The notes: a model not told the origin generated them from the sequence alone. Shown: positions 9,024-18,448, counted from the first letter of the stretch. The stretch is DNA of 64,000 bases from Pseudarthrobacter enclensis (GCF_030811655.1 NZ_JAUSRE010000025.1:1-64000), one strand, 5' to 3'. A program made the numbers and translations.

Positions 9024-10946
9024 TCAATTTCTTCCGGCGGCGGCTGGTTCTGAAACTACGGCGATGTCCCGGGCAACGCCGAGGATGGTGCGTGCCAGCG
9101 CGTCGTTTTCCCGGAACGGCGCGGCATTGGTGTTGGGCCGGGCGAAGGCGCCGGCGCCCCAACCGGATGTTCCGGGGCCGATGCCGAAGAGGGTAGCCTG
9201 CGGCTCTCCGTTGGCGTCCACCACGTGGTGCTGCGCGGAGACCAGCAGCTTGCCGGTGGAGTGCATGCCATCGGATCTCAGCAACTGCTGTTCGCTCCCC
9301 AACCCGCTCTCATGCAGCGAGGCAAGCGCGGGGTTGAGTGAGCGGGCCGCCGAGGTGGACGGCAACCGCGCCTCGACCAGGGCCGTGGCAGTCACGGAGA
9401 CATCAGACTGCCGCGAGGTGGCCCGGAAGGTCCCGGTTGCCTCATCCAGGGTGACCTCCAGGCCGGGGCCAAGGAACTGCAGCAGGCCCGCCCGGTGCAG
9501 TGCCAGCATCTGGCGGAGGCGGCGCGGCGGTGGACCGGAGTCGACGAAGCTGAAGAAGCCGTGCCACCAGCCATGGATTAATTGCTGGGAGCGGGCGTTC
9601 AACCGTTCCGGCGGGACCACGCGTCCCACCTCCATGTATACGTGCAGCAGGGCGAGGAACAAGGCCAGGGTTTCCGGGTGGTCCGGGCTGTCCCGGAGCG
9701 CGAGGTCGTGTTCGATGTAGCCGGCCACCGCGTCCTGCACTTCCTGGTGGCCGGCAAAGCGGAGTCCGTCGAAGGGCTGGTCCAGCCGCTCCAGGTCCAG
9801 GTGCAGCCCGGCCTCGGGAACCGCAGCGGACACGAGGTCCGCGCGCTCGCCGCTGTACCAGTCCATCTCCGCATAACGGGCGGCAAACACCTCCCATTCC
9901 ATGGCTGCCCGTTCAGGGCTGCCGGTGAGGAGCTCCCGGTAGTACCAGTGCCCGGCTTCCTTCGCGATGAGCGGCCAGAGGTGCTCCCGGAAGTCCAGCT
10001 CTCCGTGCTGCAGCAGGAGGGCGTCCGCGGCAGCAGCCGTGAAGAACCGCAACGGCCCGGGCACCTGGCCGCGCAAACCGGCGGAAATCTTGGAGTGGTA
10101 CGGCACCCCGCGCCGCGACCCGGCCCACAGCCGTGGTTCCCGTCCGGACGGCAGATAGCGCAGCCCGCCGTCGGACGTTTCCTGGAACCTGCCGCCGCGT
10201 CCCTCCATAAGGAGGGCCAGCAGGTCCACGAACGCCAGTCCCATGCCCGAGACAATCACGTCCTGCCCCGGGGCAATCGGGGAGTAGTCGACGTCGGTGG
10301 TGTAGCTGGGTGCCGCGTGGTAGCCGCCGTGCCGGGCGGCGAAGTCCGCGAACCTGGCGGAAACGGCGTCAGGGCGGGAGTCCGTGTGCCCCAGGGCCCA
10401 GACGACAATGTCGGCGTGGAGTGTCCGGCCAGTGGCGAGCTCCACCACGTGCCCGCCGCCATCCGCAGCGGCAATGCCCACCGCTGTGGTCCGGTGCACC
10501 GTCACGCTGCGGCCCAGCGACCGGGACGCGCGGCGGAAGAACCACTCGAGGTACTGGCTCTGCAGTTGGCGGGTGGGGAAGGTGCTGCCGGTCAGGGTGC
10601 GGAGCTGCTTCCACAGCGGCCGCGGGAAATCCGGAACATCGATGATGGAAGCGTCCAGCACGCCGGCGGCCCACTCGGCCAGGCCTGGTCCTGGCACCGC
10701 GGGACCCTCGCAGTCCACCGATTCGTCCGTGAACATGGTGATGTCCGCCGCCATGGAGTTCAGCAGGAGGCCGGGGTTCTGGTCGTACCGCCAGATGCGG
10801 CCCGAGCCGGGAACGTGGGGCTCCACCACGTGGATCCGCAGCGGGCCCGCGAAGACGTCCGGACGGTTGGCCGCGATCCGTTCCAGGAGTCCGGCGGTGC
10901 GCGGTCCGCCGCCGATGAAGACGACGGCCGGGACATTCGCTGGCAT
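9024..10946 (-). CDS. FAD/NAD(P)-binding protein
   Basis: About 640 residues. The N-terminus shows a Rossmann dinucleotide fold (VVFIGGGPRTAGLLERI), as in the NAD_binding_9/FAD-NAD(P)-binding family of actinobacteria. Further motifs are WALGHTDSRPD near the middle and a GIGPGTSGWGAGAF stretch near the C-terminus. The start is placed at ATG 10946, where AGGAG sits six bases upstream; a further in-frame start 13 codons earlier has no better site. It is divergent from the ABC/LLM operon that begins at 11214, and the 267-bp gap (10947-11213) must hold both promoters. A flavin-dependent oxidation in the same scavenging pathway is plausible but unproved. Confidence 0.8.
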   Translation of the reverse strand: MPANVPAVVFIGGGPRTAGLLERIAANRPDVFAGPLRIHVVEPHVPGSGRIWRYDQNPGLLLNSMAADITMFTDESVDCEGPAVPGPGLAEWAAGVLDASIIDVPDFPRPLWKQLRTLTGSTFPTRQLQSQYLEWFFRRASRSLGRSVTVHRTTAVGIAAADGGGHVVELATGRTLHADIVVWALGHTDSRPDAVSARFADFAARHGGYHAAPSYTTDVDYSPIAPGQDVIVSGMGLAFVDLLALLMEGRGGRFQETSDGGLRYLPSGREPRLWAGSRRGVPYHSKISAGLRGQVPGPLRFFTAAAADALLLQHGELDFREHLWPLIAKEAGHWYYRELLTGSPERAAMEWEVFAARYAEMDWYSGERADLVSAAVPEAGLHLDLERLDQPFDGLRFAGHQEVQDAVAGYIEHDLALRDSPDHPETLALFLALLHVYMEVGRVVPPERLNARSQQLIHGWWHGFFSFVDSGPPPRRLRQMLALHRAGLLQFLGPGLEVTLDEATGTFRATSRQSDVSVTATALVEARLPSTSAARSLNPALASLHESGLGSEQQLLRSDGMHSTGKLLVSAQHHVVDANGEPQATLFGIGPGTSGWGAGAFARPNTNAAPFRENDALARTILGVARDIAVVSEPAAAGRN

Positions 10947-11213
10947 GGGTGCTCCTGACGGTGGGGGCTGGGATTGAGTGCCCATGCTAGGCAGCGGTGA
11001 CGACGGCGGTCGAGGCCCTGGTCACGGCCGTTAATCCCGCGTCACGGCAGGTCAAAAGACGCAAGAAATGGACTCATGACGCCGCGCGAAGCCCCGTGAA
11101 CATATGCAACCTCCCGCCTTGCTGGCCCGTTCCGGCCGGTCCTAGATTTGCAGCCAACCCCGAGGCCGGAGCGGCCGGAAACATCAAACCCACGACGAGA
11201 AGCGAGGTGGCGC

Positions 11214-12221
11214 ATGAGTTCAGCAGCAACCAAAGTGGCGCAGTCACAACAACCGCAGCCGGCGGCGGCGGAAGCGCCCCCGGCAAAGGACGCGGCCCGG
11301 GTGCCAAAGGACTACTCGTCCTACCGGGTGGTGGCAGCAAAGCATCCGTGGCGCTGGGTGGGCACAGCCGCCGTCGCGCTTGGCGTCCTGGCGGTGGCGG
11401 GGTCGCTGGCCACCAACCCGCGCTGGGAGTGGGGCGTGGTGGCGCAATGGTTCACCGCCCAGTCCGTGGTGAACGGCCTCGTGGAGACGCTGAAGCTGAC
11501 TGCCATCTCCGGCATCCTCGGGTTTGTGCTCGGCTTCATCCTGGCACTGATGCGGCTGTCCGCGTCGCCGCTGCTGGTCTCGGTGTCCTGGACGTTCTCC
11601 TGGATCTTCCGGTCCACGCCGCTGCTGGTGCAGATGCTCCTTTGGTACAACCTGGGCTACCTGTACGAAAAGATCAGCCTGGGGATCCCGTTCACCGATG
11701 TCCGGTTCTTCGAGGTCCAGACCACCACGCTGATCAGCCAGTTTGCGGCAGCAGTGCTGGGGCTGACCCTGAACCAGGCCGCCTACTCGGCGGAGATCAT
11801 CCGCGGCGGCATCCTGTCCGTGGACCAGGGCCAGCTGGAGGCCGCGGCCGCGCTGGGCATCCCGGCCTGGCGCCGTTCCACCCGGATCGTCCTGCCGCAG
11901 GCCATGCGCGCCATTCTGCCCACCGCGTTCAACGAGATCATCGGCCTGGTCAAGGGCACCTCGATCGTCTACGTCCTGGCCTACTCCGAGCTCTTCTACA
12001 CCGTCCAGGTCATCTACAACCGCACGCAGCAGGTCCTGCCGCTGCTGCTGGTGGCCACGCTCTGGTACATCGTGATCACCTCCGTGCTGAGCGTCTTCCA
12101 GTACTACATCGAACGGCACTACTCCAGAGGCGCGGTGCGGAACCTGCCGCTGACGCCCCTGCAGAAGGCCCGCAAATTCTTCGCCACCCACGCGGCAGTC
12201 CCCAACCGGAGGAACCTCTGA
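11214..12221 (+). CDS. Amino-acid-type ABC transporter permease
   Basis: This 335-residue inner-membrane permease belongs to the HisM/GlnP type. After a 40-residue hydrophilic Ala/Pro-rich leader come several membrane spans. The EAA loop reads EAAAALGIPAWRRSTRIVLPQ, the site that docks the ATPase. The family signature NQAAYSAEIIRGGI is present. ATG 11214 is chosen because GAGGTGG precedes it; an upstream in-frame start lacks a site. The stop and the next start overlap as TGATG. It is the first gene of a five-gene operon (permease, ATPase, binding lipoprotein, two LLM monooxygenases). One permease gene implies a homodimeric channel. Confidence 0.92.
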   Translation: MSSAATKVAQSQQPQPAAAEAPPAKDAARVPKDYSSYRVVAAKHPWRWVGTAAVALGVLAVAGSLATNPRWEWGVVAQWFTAQSVVNGLVETLKLTAISGILGFVLGFILALMRLSASPLLVSVSWTFSWIFRSTPLLVQMLLWYNLGYLYEKISLGIPFTDVRFFEVQTTTLISQFAAAVLGLTLNQAAYSAEIIRGGILSVDQGQLEAAAALGIPAWRRSTRIVLPQAMRAILPTAFNEIIGLVKGTSIVYVLAYSELFYTVQVIYNRTQQVLPLLLVATLWYIVITSVLSVFQYYIERHYSRGAVRNLPLTPLQKARKFFATHAAVPNRRNL

Positions 12222-13030
12222 TGACGAACACCCTCACCGCCCCCACAGCCGCCCGCGGCCTGGTGGAGATCACCGGCGTCCGCAAATCCTTCGGTGCCAC
12301 GGAAGTCCTGAAGGGCGTCAGCCTCACCGTGGAACCCGGGGGAGTGGCCGTGATCGTGGGCCCCTCCGGCTCCGGCAAGTCCACCCTGCTGCGTACCATC
12401 AATCACCTGGAGAAAGTGGACGGCGGCCACATCACCATCGACGGACAGCTGGTGGGCTACGAGGTCCGCGGCGACCGGCTGTACGAACTGCGCGAAAAGG
12501 AGATCCTGAAGCAGCGCACCGGGATCGGTATGGTGTTCCAGAACTTCAACCTGTTCCCGCACCTCACCGCGCTGGAGAACGTGGCCGAAGCCCCCGTCGT
12601 GGCGCAGGGACGCTCCAAGGAGGAAGCCCGCCGCCGCGGCCTGGAACTCCTGGACCGCGTGGGCCTCAAGGACCGGGCCGACGCCTATCCCCGGCAACTC
12701 TCCGGCGGCCAGCAGCAGCGTGTCGCGATTGCCCGCGCCCTGGCACTGGACCCCAAGATCCTGCTGTTCGACGAGCCCACCTCCGCCCTGGACCCCGAGC
12801 TGGTCAACGAGGTGTTGGATGTGATCCGGGAACTCGCCACGTCCGGCACCACGCTCGTCATCGTCACCCATGAGATGGGCTTTGCCCGCGACGTGGCGGA
12901 CACCGTGGTGTTCATGGACCAGGGCCAGATCGTGGAACAGGGCACACCGCAACAGATTTTCAGCAATCCGCAGGAACCGCGCACCCGGAGCTTCTTCTCC
13001 AAAGTGCTCGAACCGGCTTTCAACATCTAA
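12221..13030 (+). CDS. Amino-acid ABC transporter ATP-binding protein
   Basis: The 269-residue ATPase is of the GlnQ/HisP type. Walker A is GPSGSGKS at residues 47-54. Also present are the Q-loop (MVFQNFNLFPHLTALENV), the signature LSGGQQQRVAIARAL, Walker B ILLFDEPTSALD and the H-loop (IVTHEMGFA). The start overlaps the permease stop by one base, so the two should be made in fixed ratio. The open frame extends far upstream in another frame of the permease, which I reject. It energises the importer with the lipoprotein encoded next. Confidence 0.95.
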   Translation: MTNTLTAPTAARGLVEITGVRKSFGATEVLKGVSLTVEPGGVAVIVGPSGSGKSTLLRTINHLEKVDGGHITIDGQLVGYEVRGDRLYELREKEILKQRTGIGMVFQNFNLFPHLTALENVAEAPVVAQGRSKEEARRRGLELLDRVGLKDRADAYPRQLSGGQQQRVAIARALALDPKILLFDEPTSALDPELVNEVLDVIRELATSGTTLVIVTHEMGFARDVADTVVFMDQGQIVEQGTPQQIFSNPQEPRTRSFFSKVLEPAFNI

Positions 13031-13039
13031 GGAATCCCC

Positions 13040-14107
13040 ATGGCTTTCCCACCCAGCGGCCCCGGCCGCAGCCGCGCACTCCCGGTGCGTCCCGCCGTCG
13101 TACTCCTTGGCACCGCACTCTTTGGTTCCGCCGCGCTGGCCGGCTGCGCAGACCCCGGTGCCTCCGCCGCGGGCAACCCCAGCGGCGGCACGCAGACGAC
13201 GGCGGCCCGCAACGGCGTGGTCTACAACACCTCACCGGACCAGCAGCGCATCCGGGCTGATAAGGACCCGGCGCTCGCCGCCAAGGTTCCCGCGCTGATC
13301 AGCAAGGACGGCAAGCTGACCGTGGCCACCACGGCAGGGTCCATCCCGCTGTCCTTCCACGCCACGGACGATAAGACGCCGATCGGCTCCGAGCTGGACA
13401 TCGCCCAGCTGGTGGCGGACAAGCTGGGCCTGGAGCTGGATGTCCAGGTGACGTCCTGGGAGAACTGGCCGCTGAAGACCCAGTCCGGCGACTTCGAGGC
13501 TGTGTTCTCCAACGTGGGCGTGAACAAGGACCGGGTGAAGCTGTTCGACTTCGCCAGCTACCGGGCCGCCTACATGGGCTTTGAGGCGAAAAAGTCCTCC
13601 ACCTATGACATCAAGGGCGCGGATGACATCTCCGGCCTGAAGATCTCCGTGGGCTCGGGCACCAACCAGGAGAAGATCCTACTGGCCTGGAACAAGGAGC
13701 TCGAGGCCAGGGGCAAGGCGCCGGCCACGCTGCAGTACTACTCGTCCGACGCCGACACCATCCTGGCGCTCTCCTCCGGCCGGACGGATCTCAACATCGC
13801 GCCGTACCCGTCCACCGTGTACCGGGAAAACACCCGGGACGACCTGAAGGTGGTGGGCAAGGTCAACGCCGGCTGGCCCTCCGAAACACTGGTGGCCGCC
13901 ACCACCCTGCGCGGGAACGGGCTGGCGCCGGTGATCTCCGAGGCCCTCAACGAGGTCATCAAGGACGGCTCCTACGGCAAGGTGCTGGAGCGCTGGGGAC
14001 TGTCCGAGGAAGCGCTGCCGGAGTCCAGGACCATCACAGCGGAAAACTACGCGGCCACACAGGCAACGGCCACGGCTGCCGCGTCACCGTCAGGAAAGGC
14101 ATCATGA
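13040..14107 (+). CDS. Amino-acid ABC transporter substrate-binding lipoprotein
   Basis: The 355-residue precursor has a lipoprotein signal with lipobox LAGC (Cys36) after an Arg-rich n-region and a hydrophobic stretch. Residues from about 90 form a family 3 solute-binding fold (KLTVATTAGSIPLSF, then GSELDIAQLVADKLG). That type usually binds amino acids or related small zwitterions. It follows the ATPase by 9 bp, and its stop overlaps the first LLM start (ATGA). The direct link to two flavin monooxygenases suggests that the ligand needs oxidative cleavage after uptake, for example a modified thiol or sulfonate. Confidence 0.93.
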   Translation: MAFPPSGPGRSRALPVRPAVVLLGTALFGSAALAGCADPGASAAGNPSGGTQTTAARNGVVYNTSPDQQRIRADKDPALAAKVPALISKDGKLTVATTAGSIPLSFHATDDKTPIGSELDIAQLVADKLGLELDVQVTSWENWPLKTQSGDFEAVFSNVGVNKDRVKLFDFASYRAAYMGFEAKKSSTYDIKGADDISGLKISVGSGTNQEKILLAWNKELEARGKAPATLQYYSSDADTILALSSGRTDLNIAPYPSTVYRENTRDDLKVVGKVNAGWPSETLVAATTLRGNGLAPVISEALNEVIKDGSYGKVLERWGLSEEALPESRTITAENYAATQATATAAASPSGKAS

Positions 14108-15168
14108 ACGCAGAACATACAAGCCGGCCGGGTTTCCTTGCCATCGAGCTCGACGGCGCCGGCTGGGCGGGCGCGGACATCACCCGCGCAGTGCTGGCCG
14201 CCGAGTCCGCGGGCTTCCACGCGGCCACGTTTACCGACGCTCCTGCGCCTGGCCGGGCCAACGCGCTCCAGCGGGCGGCCTTCGCGGCGCCGGTGACGCG
14301 CAGCATTGCGCTGGTCCCGGAGGTGGACACGGTGTACACCGAGCCGTTCCACATCTCCACCCAGCTGGCCAGCCTGGACTACGTGTCCGGCGGCAGGGCC
14401 GGGTGGGTCGTCACCGCGGCCGAATCGCCTGAAGCAGCCGCCGCCGTCGGACGCTCTTCCGTGACGGGTGCGGCACTGGGCCAGGAAGCCGCGGCGTCCA
14501 TCGAGGTGTCCCGCCGGCTGTGGGACTCCTGGGAGGACGACGCCGTGATCCGCGATGTTGCCACCGGCCGGTACATCGACATGGATAAGCTGCACTACGT
14601 CGATTTTGAGACGCCTGCCGATTTTGCCGGTGCCGGGTACTCGGTGAAGGGGCCGTCCATTATTCCGCGGCCGCTGCAGGGGCAGTTGCCGGTGCTGGTG
14701 CCGGCGTCGCTGCTCGGTGAAGTGTCGGCTGACGCCGTGGACGGCGTGCTTGTGTCCGCACCGATGCCCGAGCTGCTGGCTGCCGAGGTCCGTGACGTCC
14801 GCGATCGGGTGGGCGTTGGCGTTGCGGTTGTTGCCGAACTCGACGTGGTCCTGGACGCCCGCGGGCAGGCTGCGGCCTCGCGCGTTGCCGTGCTCGACGG
14901 CGGCCGCGCGGCTCTTGCCGGTTCTGCAGCCGGTCTCACCGACTTCCTGGCAGAACTTCTGAAGGAGGCCGACGGCGTGCGGCTGCACCCGACGTCGCTC
15001 TTTGTGGACCTGGAAGAACTGGGACGGCTGGTCCTGCCGGAACTCCGCCGCCGTGCGGCGCTCCGGCCTGTGGTGCGGGACGGCACGTTCCGCGACCTGC
15101 TGGGCCTGGAGCGCCCGGCCAGCCGCTATGCACCCGCCTCCGCAGCGCCCGCCGGCGTACGACACTAA
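14104..15168 (+). CDS. LLM class flavin-dependent oxidoreductase
   Basis: The 354-residue protein is a bacterial-luciferase-like TIM barrel. Typical segments are FHISTQLASLDYVSGGRAGWVV and the ARRLWDSWEDD-type helix (here SRRLWDSWEDDAV). These place it close to the NtaA/SnaA/DszA group. It is shorter than that group (about 440 residues) and the C-terminal half is Ala/Val-rich, so its barrel may be reduced. Such enzymes use reduced FMN and oxygen to break C-N, C-S or similar bonds. It is translationally coupled to the lipoprotein (ATGA) and lies 10 bp before a full-length NtaA-type enzyme. No flavin reductase is encoded in this operon. Confidence 0.85.
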   Translation: MNAEHTSRPGFLAIELDGAGWAGADITRAVLAAESAGFHAATFTDAPAPGRANALQRAAFAAPVTRSIALVPEVDTVYTEPFHISTQLASLDYVSGGRAGWVVTAAESPEAAAAVGRSSVTGAALGQEAAASIEVSRRLWDSWEDDAVIRDVATGRYIDMDKLHYVDFETPADFAGAGYSVKGPSIIPRPLQGQLPVLVPASLLGEVSADAVDGVLVSAPMPELLAAEVRDVRDRVGVGVAVVAELDVVLDARGQAAASRVAVLDGGRAALAGSAAGLTDFLAELLKEADGVRLHPTSLFVDLEELGRLVLPELRRRAALRPVVRDGTFRDLLGLERPASRYAPASAAPAGVRH

Positions 15169-15178
15169 GGGGAAAACC

Positions 15179-16552
15179 ATGACACAGCACACCCGTGCTA
15201 AATCCGAAGCCTTCACGCCGTCCGGCCAGATCCAGTTCGGTGTCTTCTTCCAGGGGGTCAACTCCGGCGCCATCTGGAAAGCGGCGGAATCGGGTTCGCA
15301 GACGGACTTCGAATCGTTCCGCCGCATCGCCCAGACCGCGGAGCGGGGGCTCTTCGCCGCGTTCTTCCTGGGCGAGGGGCTCCGCCTGCGGGAACACCTG
15401 GGCCGCCCGCACGCGCTGGATGTGGCGGGCCGCCCGGACGCGCAGACCATGCTCGCCGCCCTGGCCTCGGTCACCAGGAACATCGGCCTGGTGGCCACCC
15501 AGAACACCACGTACAACGACCCCGCGGACCTGGCGCACCGGCTCGCCTCGCTGGACCTGATCTCGGGCGGCCGGGCCGCGTGGAACATCGTGACCACGGA
15601 CAACGCCTGGACCGGGGCGAACTTCCGCCGCGGCGGCTACCTGGACCACGCAGACCGCTACAGGCACGCGGAGGCCTTCGTGGAGACGGCCAAGCGGATC
15701 TGGGATTCCTGGGAGAATCCGGACGGTCCGGCCCGCCGGGTGCTTCATCGGGGCCGGCACTACACGGTGGACGTGACGCCGAGGCTGCCGCCGAGCGGGC
15801 AGTACCGGCCGGTGCTGTTCCAAGCCGGGGATTCGCCGGACGGGCGGAACTTCGCCGCCCGCCAGGCGGACGTGATCTTCGCGGCGCATCCGAAGTTCGA
15901 TGACGCCGTGGAGTTCCGCAAGGACCTGGTGCAGCGGTCCGTGGCCGCGGGCCGGGGGGCGAACGCCGTGCAGATCATGCCAGCCAGCGAGTTCATCCTG
16001 GCGCCGACAGCTGCGGAGGCGGCGGAGAAGAAGGAGTGGGTGCGGAGCCTGCAGATCGGGCCGCAGCAGGCCATTGCCTACCTGGAGCAGTTCTGGGGCC
16101 GCGAACTATCGAACTACGATCCGGACGGCCCGCTGCCGGACATCGATCCGGTGGTGGAGGAGACGTCCGAGACCCGAGGCAGCGGCTTCCACGGCGCCAA
16201 GGCTCGGCAGCTGGCGGACCAGTGGCGTGCGGAGGCCAAGGACAAGGGGCTGTCCATCCGGCAATTCGTCATCTCCAAGACCGCGCGGATCGATGCCACG
16301 TTCACTGGCTCCTACACGTCGGTGGCAGACCAGCTGACCGAGTACGCCCGGGTGGGCGCGGTGGACGGGTTCAACATCTCGCCCTGGCTCATTCCCGCCG
16401 GCTTGGATGACATCGTGAACCACCTGGTGCCGGAGCTGCAGGAACGCGGTGTGTATCCCACGGAGTACCGCGGCAGCACGCTCCGCGAACACCTGGGCTT
16501 GGAAACACCGGGGCGCACTGCCGATGAGGCTGTTGAGGTGGCCGGGGCGTGA
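15179..16552 (+). CDS. NtaA/SnaA/DszA-type FMN-dependent monooxygenase
   Basis: The 457-residue enzyme has the normal length of the NtaA/SnaA/DszA family. Diagnostic parts are the N-terminal GVFFQGVNSGAIWK, RLASLDLISGGRAAWNIVT, then RYRHAEAFVETAKRIWDSW and a C-terminal DGFNISPWLIPAGLDD. It should act with reduced FMN from a separate reductase, oxidising the imported compound. The ATG at 15179 follows AAGGGGAAAACC; the longer frame back to 15002 overlaps the previous gene and is rejected. Known relatives act on nitrilotriacetate, dibenzothiophene sulfone and S-(2-succino)cysteine. The importer in front favours a small amino-acid-like substrate. Confidence 0.92.
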   Translation: MTQHTRAKSEAFTPSGQIQFGVFFQGVNSGAIWKAAESGSQTDFESFRRIAQTAERGLFAAFFLGEGLRLREHLGRPHALDVAGRPDAQTMLAALASVTRNIGLVATQNTTYNDPADLAHRLASLDLISGGRAAWNIVTTDNAWTGANFRRGGYLDHADRYRHAEAFVETAKRIWDSWENPDGPARRVLHRGRHYTVDVTPRLPPSGQYRPVLFQAGDSPDGRNFAARQADVIFAAHPKFDDAVEFRKDLVQRSVAAGRGANAVQIMPASEFILAPTAAEAAEKKEWVRSLQIGPQQAIAYLEQFWGRELSNYDPDGPLPDIDPVVEETSETRGSGFHGAKARQLADQWRAEAKDKGLSIRQFVISKTARIDATFTGSYTSVADQLTEYARVGAVDGFNISPWLIPAGLDDIVNHLVPELQERGVYPTEYRGSTLREHLGLETPGRTADEAVEVAGA

Positions 16553-16566
16553 TGCGCTGGGCCGGG

Positions 16567-16671
16567 TTCGCTGGGAGGAACGACGGCGGCGGCGGGCCGG
16601 GTGCCGTCGTCGACCCTTCCGCGGGGGCTGCTTCGTCGGGAACGGTCATCCTGCACCTGGCGGTGTGGGAG
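16567..16671 (+). repeat. Intergenic repeat, copy A
   Basis: About 105 bp just after the monooxygenase stop align with 44038-44156. Shared blocks include TTCGCTGG, CGGGGGCTGCTT and CTGGCGGTG/CTGGCAGTG. The first half can fold: CGACGGC pairs with GCCGTCG. No protein is encoded. It looks like a dispersed structured repeat, comparable in kind to REP/BIME elements. Confidence 0.65.
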
Positions 16672-17038
16672 CAGTGGATGTAAGGAATGGTGGCCATCCA
16701 CGGCGGGGTGGAGCGAGGTTGATTGCGCATACGCAAGAACTGGAATGGGGCCAAGCGGCCCACGTGCTTCTTCCCCAGGAGTGGAATGCCTTCACGGTGA
16801 GCATCCATCCCTTGCTAAAACGCAATAGTTGCAATTAAATAAAAAGCGTAGTCCGCTGCGGGGACCGCCGGTTGGCCGGCGGCGCTGGATGTTCCGCCGC
16901 CGCCGTGCTCATGGTGGCCCCGCAAAGTCCTGCTCGTTCCGTCCGCTGGCGGAATGCGGGCCCGCCGGGGTCCGCGGGAGAGCAACAGCGTGCTGGGGCG
17001 CGATCTGATAAGCCACATATTGCGAAGGAGCAATTCTG
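16672..17038. other. Gene-free stretch upstream of the MFS gene
   Basis: No protein frame here looks real. The stretch is locally AT-rich around 16815-16850. It holds two small inverted repeats, TTGCG-CATA-CGCAA (16723-16736) and GCAA-TAG-TTGC (16822-16832), which may be operators. A good AAGGAG ribosome site for the MFS gene lies at the right edge. Confidence 0.4.
16723..16736. promoter_or_regulatory. Small palindrome upstream of the MFS gene
   Basis: TTGCG-CATA-CGCAA has perfect 5-bp arms about 300 bp before the start. It could be a binding site for a GntR- or LacI-type regulator. The assignment rests on symmetry alone. Confidence 0.25.
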
Positions 17039-18388
17039 ATGGCACGCAGCGTGACGTCCGCCCCTGCGGTGGGCAATGCACGGTGGAAGCGGCTGATTCC
17101 CGTCGCAATCATCGTCTACATCATCTCGTTCATGGACAGGACCAATATCGGGTTCGCCCTCAACGGCCTCCACCAGGACCTGGGCATTGATGCCGCCCAG
17201 CAGGGACTGGCGGCCGGCATCTTCTTCATCGGCTACCTGGTGCTGCAGATACCAGGCGGTCACCTTGCCGAACATTGGAGTGCGAAGAAGTTCGTCGGCA
17301 TCATGGTGCTCATCTGGGGCGTGCTGGCTGTCCTTTCCGGATTCATCCAGGACTTCACCCAACTTCTGGTGGTGCGCTTCTTCCTCGGTGTCGCCGAGGC
17401 CGGGATCTGGCCTGCCATCCTTGTCCTGATCAGTCACTGGTTCCCGGCCGCTGAACGCGCCCGGGCCTACGCGTTCTGGATGATGAACATCGCCATCGCC
17501 TCCATCATCACCGCGCCCCTCTCGGGCTGGATCCTGTCCTTTTCGGATTGGCGGTGGCTCTTCATCATCGAAGGTATCTTCCCGTTCGTCATCGCCGCAC
17601 CACTGTGGTGGGCCCTGATCGCCGACCACCCGCGGGAAGCCAAGTGGTGCTCCGTCCAGGAACGGGAGTACATCGAAAACGGACTTGCTGCTGATGCGGC
17701 GGCACATCCACAGCAGGAAAAACTGGGACTGCGCCACGTCATATCCAATTCAGTGGTGTGGCGGCTGACCCTGGTGTACTTCCTCATCCAAATTGGCTTC
17801 TACGGCATCAATATCTGGCTCCCCCACGTGATCAAGACGATCACTTCCGGGTCCTCAATGGAGGTTGGCCTCATCACCGCCATCCCGTATGTGCTGGCCA
17901 TGGTGGGCCTCTGGTACAACGCCAAGGCAGCCGACCGCACGGGCCGATACTCCACCCACGTGCTCCTCTCGATGGCCGTGGGTGCTGTCACGCTGGTGCT
18001 CTCGGTGGCAACCGGGGATAACATTCCGTTCCTTGCGGTCACCCTGATCAGCATCGCCGTCGCCGGCGCCCTGGCCTACGACGGCCCGTTCTGGGCTTCC
18101 GCGTCCCGTGCGATGCCGGTGGCTGTGGCGGGCACCGCCATGGGCCTGATCAATGCGGTGGGCAACCTCGGCGGCTTCGTCGGACCCTACGTGGGAGGGT
18201 ACCTGCAGGACCTGACGCACGGCAGCTTCCTTGCCACGTCCATCTTCCTGGCCTGTTGCCTGCTCGCTGCCGGCCTGGTGATGCTGAGCCTGCGGCGCGG
18301 CGGCGACAGGCCGGTGAGAGGCGGCACCCCGCAGGACGGGCACCAGGAAGGGGTTTTGGCGGAAGGAACACGGAAGAGGATGCACTGA
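17039..18388 (+). CDS. MFS transporter, anion:cation symporter (ACS) type
   Basis: The 449-residue carrier has about 12 membrane spans. The N-terminus (RWKRLIPVAIIVYIISFMDRTNIGFAL) is typical of the ACS family, which moves organic anions such as tartrate, phthalate and hexuronates with protons. Further family marks are RFFLGVAEAGIWPAILVLISHWFP and WRWLFIIEGI. The last 30 residues are hydrophilic. AAGGAG precedes the ATG. It starts the tri/dicarboxylate island and faces the DctA gene, with hairpin terminators between them. A carboxylate substrate is a reasonable inference from the neighbours (PrpF, TcuA). Confidence 0.9.
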   Translation: MARSVTSAPAVGNARWKRLIPVAIIVYIISFMDRTNIGFALNGLHQDLGIDAAQQGLAAGIFFIGYLVLQIPGGHLAEHWSAKKFVGIMVLIWGVLAVLSGFIQDFTQLLVVRFFLGVAEAGIWPAILVLISHWFPAAERARAYAFWMMNIAIASIITAPLSGWILSFSDWRWLFIIEGIFPFVIAAPLWWALIADHPREAKWCSVQEREYIENGLAADAAAHPQQEKLGLRHVISNSVVWRLTLVYFLIQIGFYGINIWLPHVIKTITSGSSMEVGLITAIPYVLAMVGLWYNAKAADRTGRYSTHVLLSMAVGAVTLVLSVATGDNIPFLAVTLISIAVAGALAYDGPFWASASRAMPVAVAGTAMGLINAVGNLGGFVGPYVGGYLQDLTHGSFLATSIFLACCLLAAGLVMLSLRRGGDRPVRGGTPQDGHQEGVLAEGTRKRMH

Positions 18389-18423
18389 CAACGCGCCCTG
18401 GCGCGGGCTGTCCGGCGGGCAAT

Positions 18424-18448
18424 AAGCCCCTAATCGGTTTCGGGGCTT
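18424..18448 (+). terminator. Hairpin after the MFS gene
   Basis: AAGCCCC and GGGGCTT form a 7-bp stem followed by TTGG, 36 bp after the MFS stop. It is a modest terminator candidate. Confidence 0.45.

Noticed and set aside
8194..9720. 508-codon plus-strand frame across the HerA-like, GNAT and FAD/NAD(P) genes
   Set aside because: It covers three clear minus-strand genes and shows no domain of its own.
10997..12220. Upstream extension of the amino-acid ATPase frame
   Set aside because: It is an out-of-frame read of the permease gene; the ATPase starts at 12221, overlapping the permease stop.
16449..16838. Small plus-strand frames after the monooxygenase gene
   Set aside because: They overlap the end of the monooxygenase gene and the intergenic repeat, with no ribosome site or recognisable protein.
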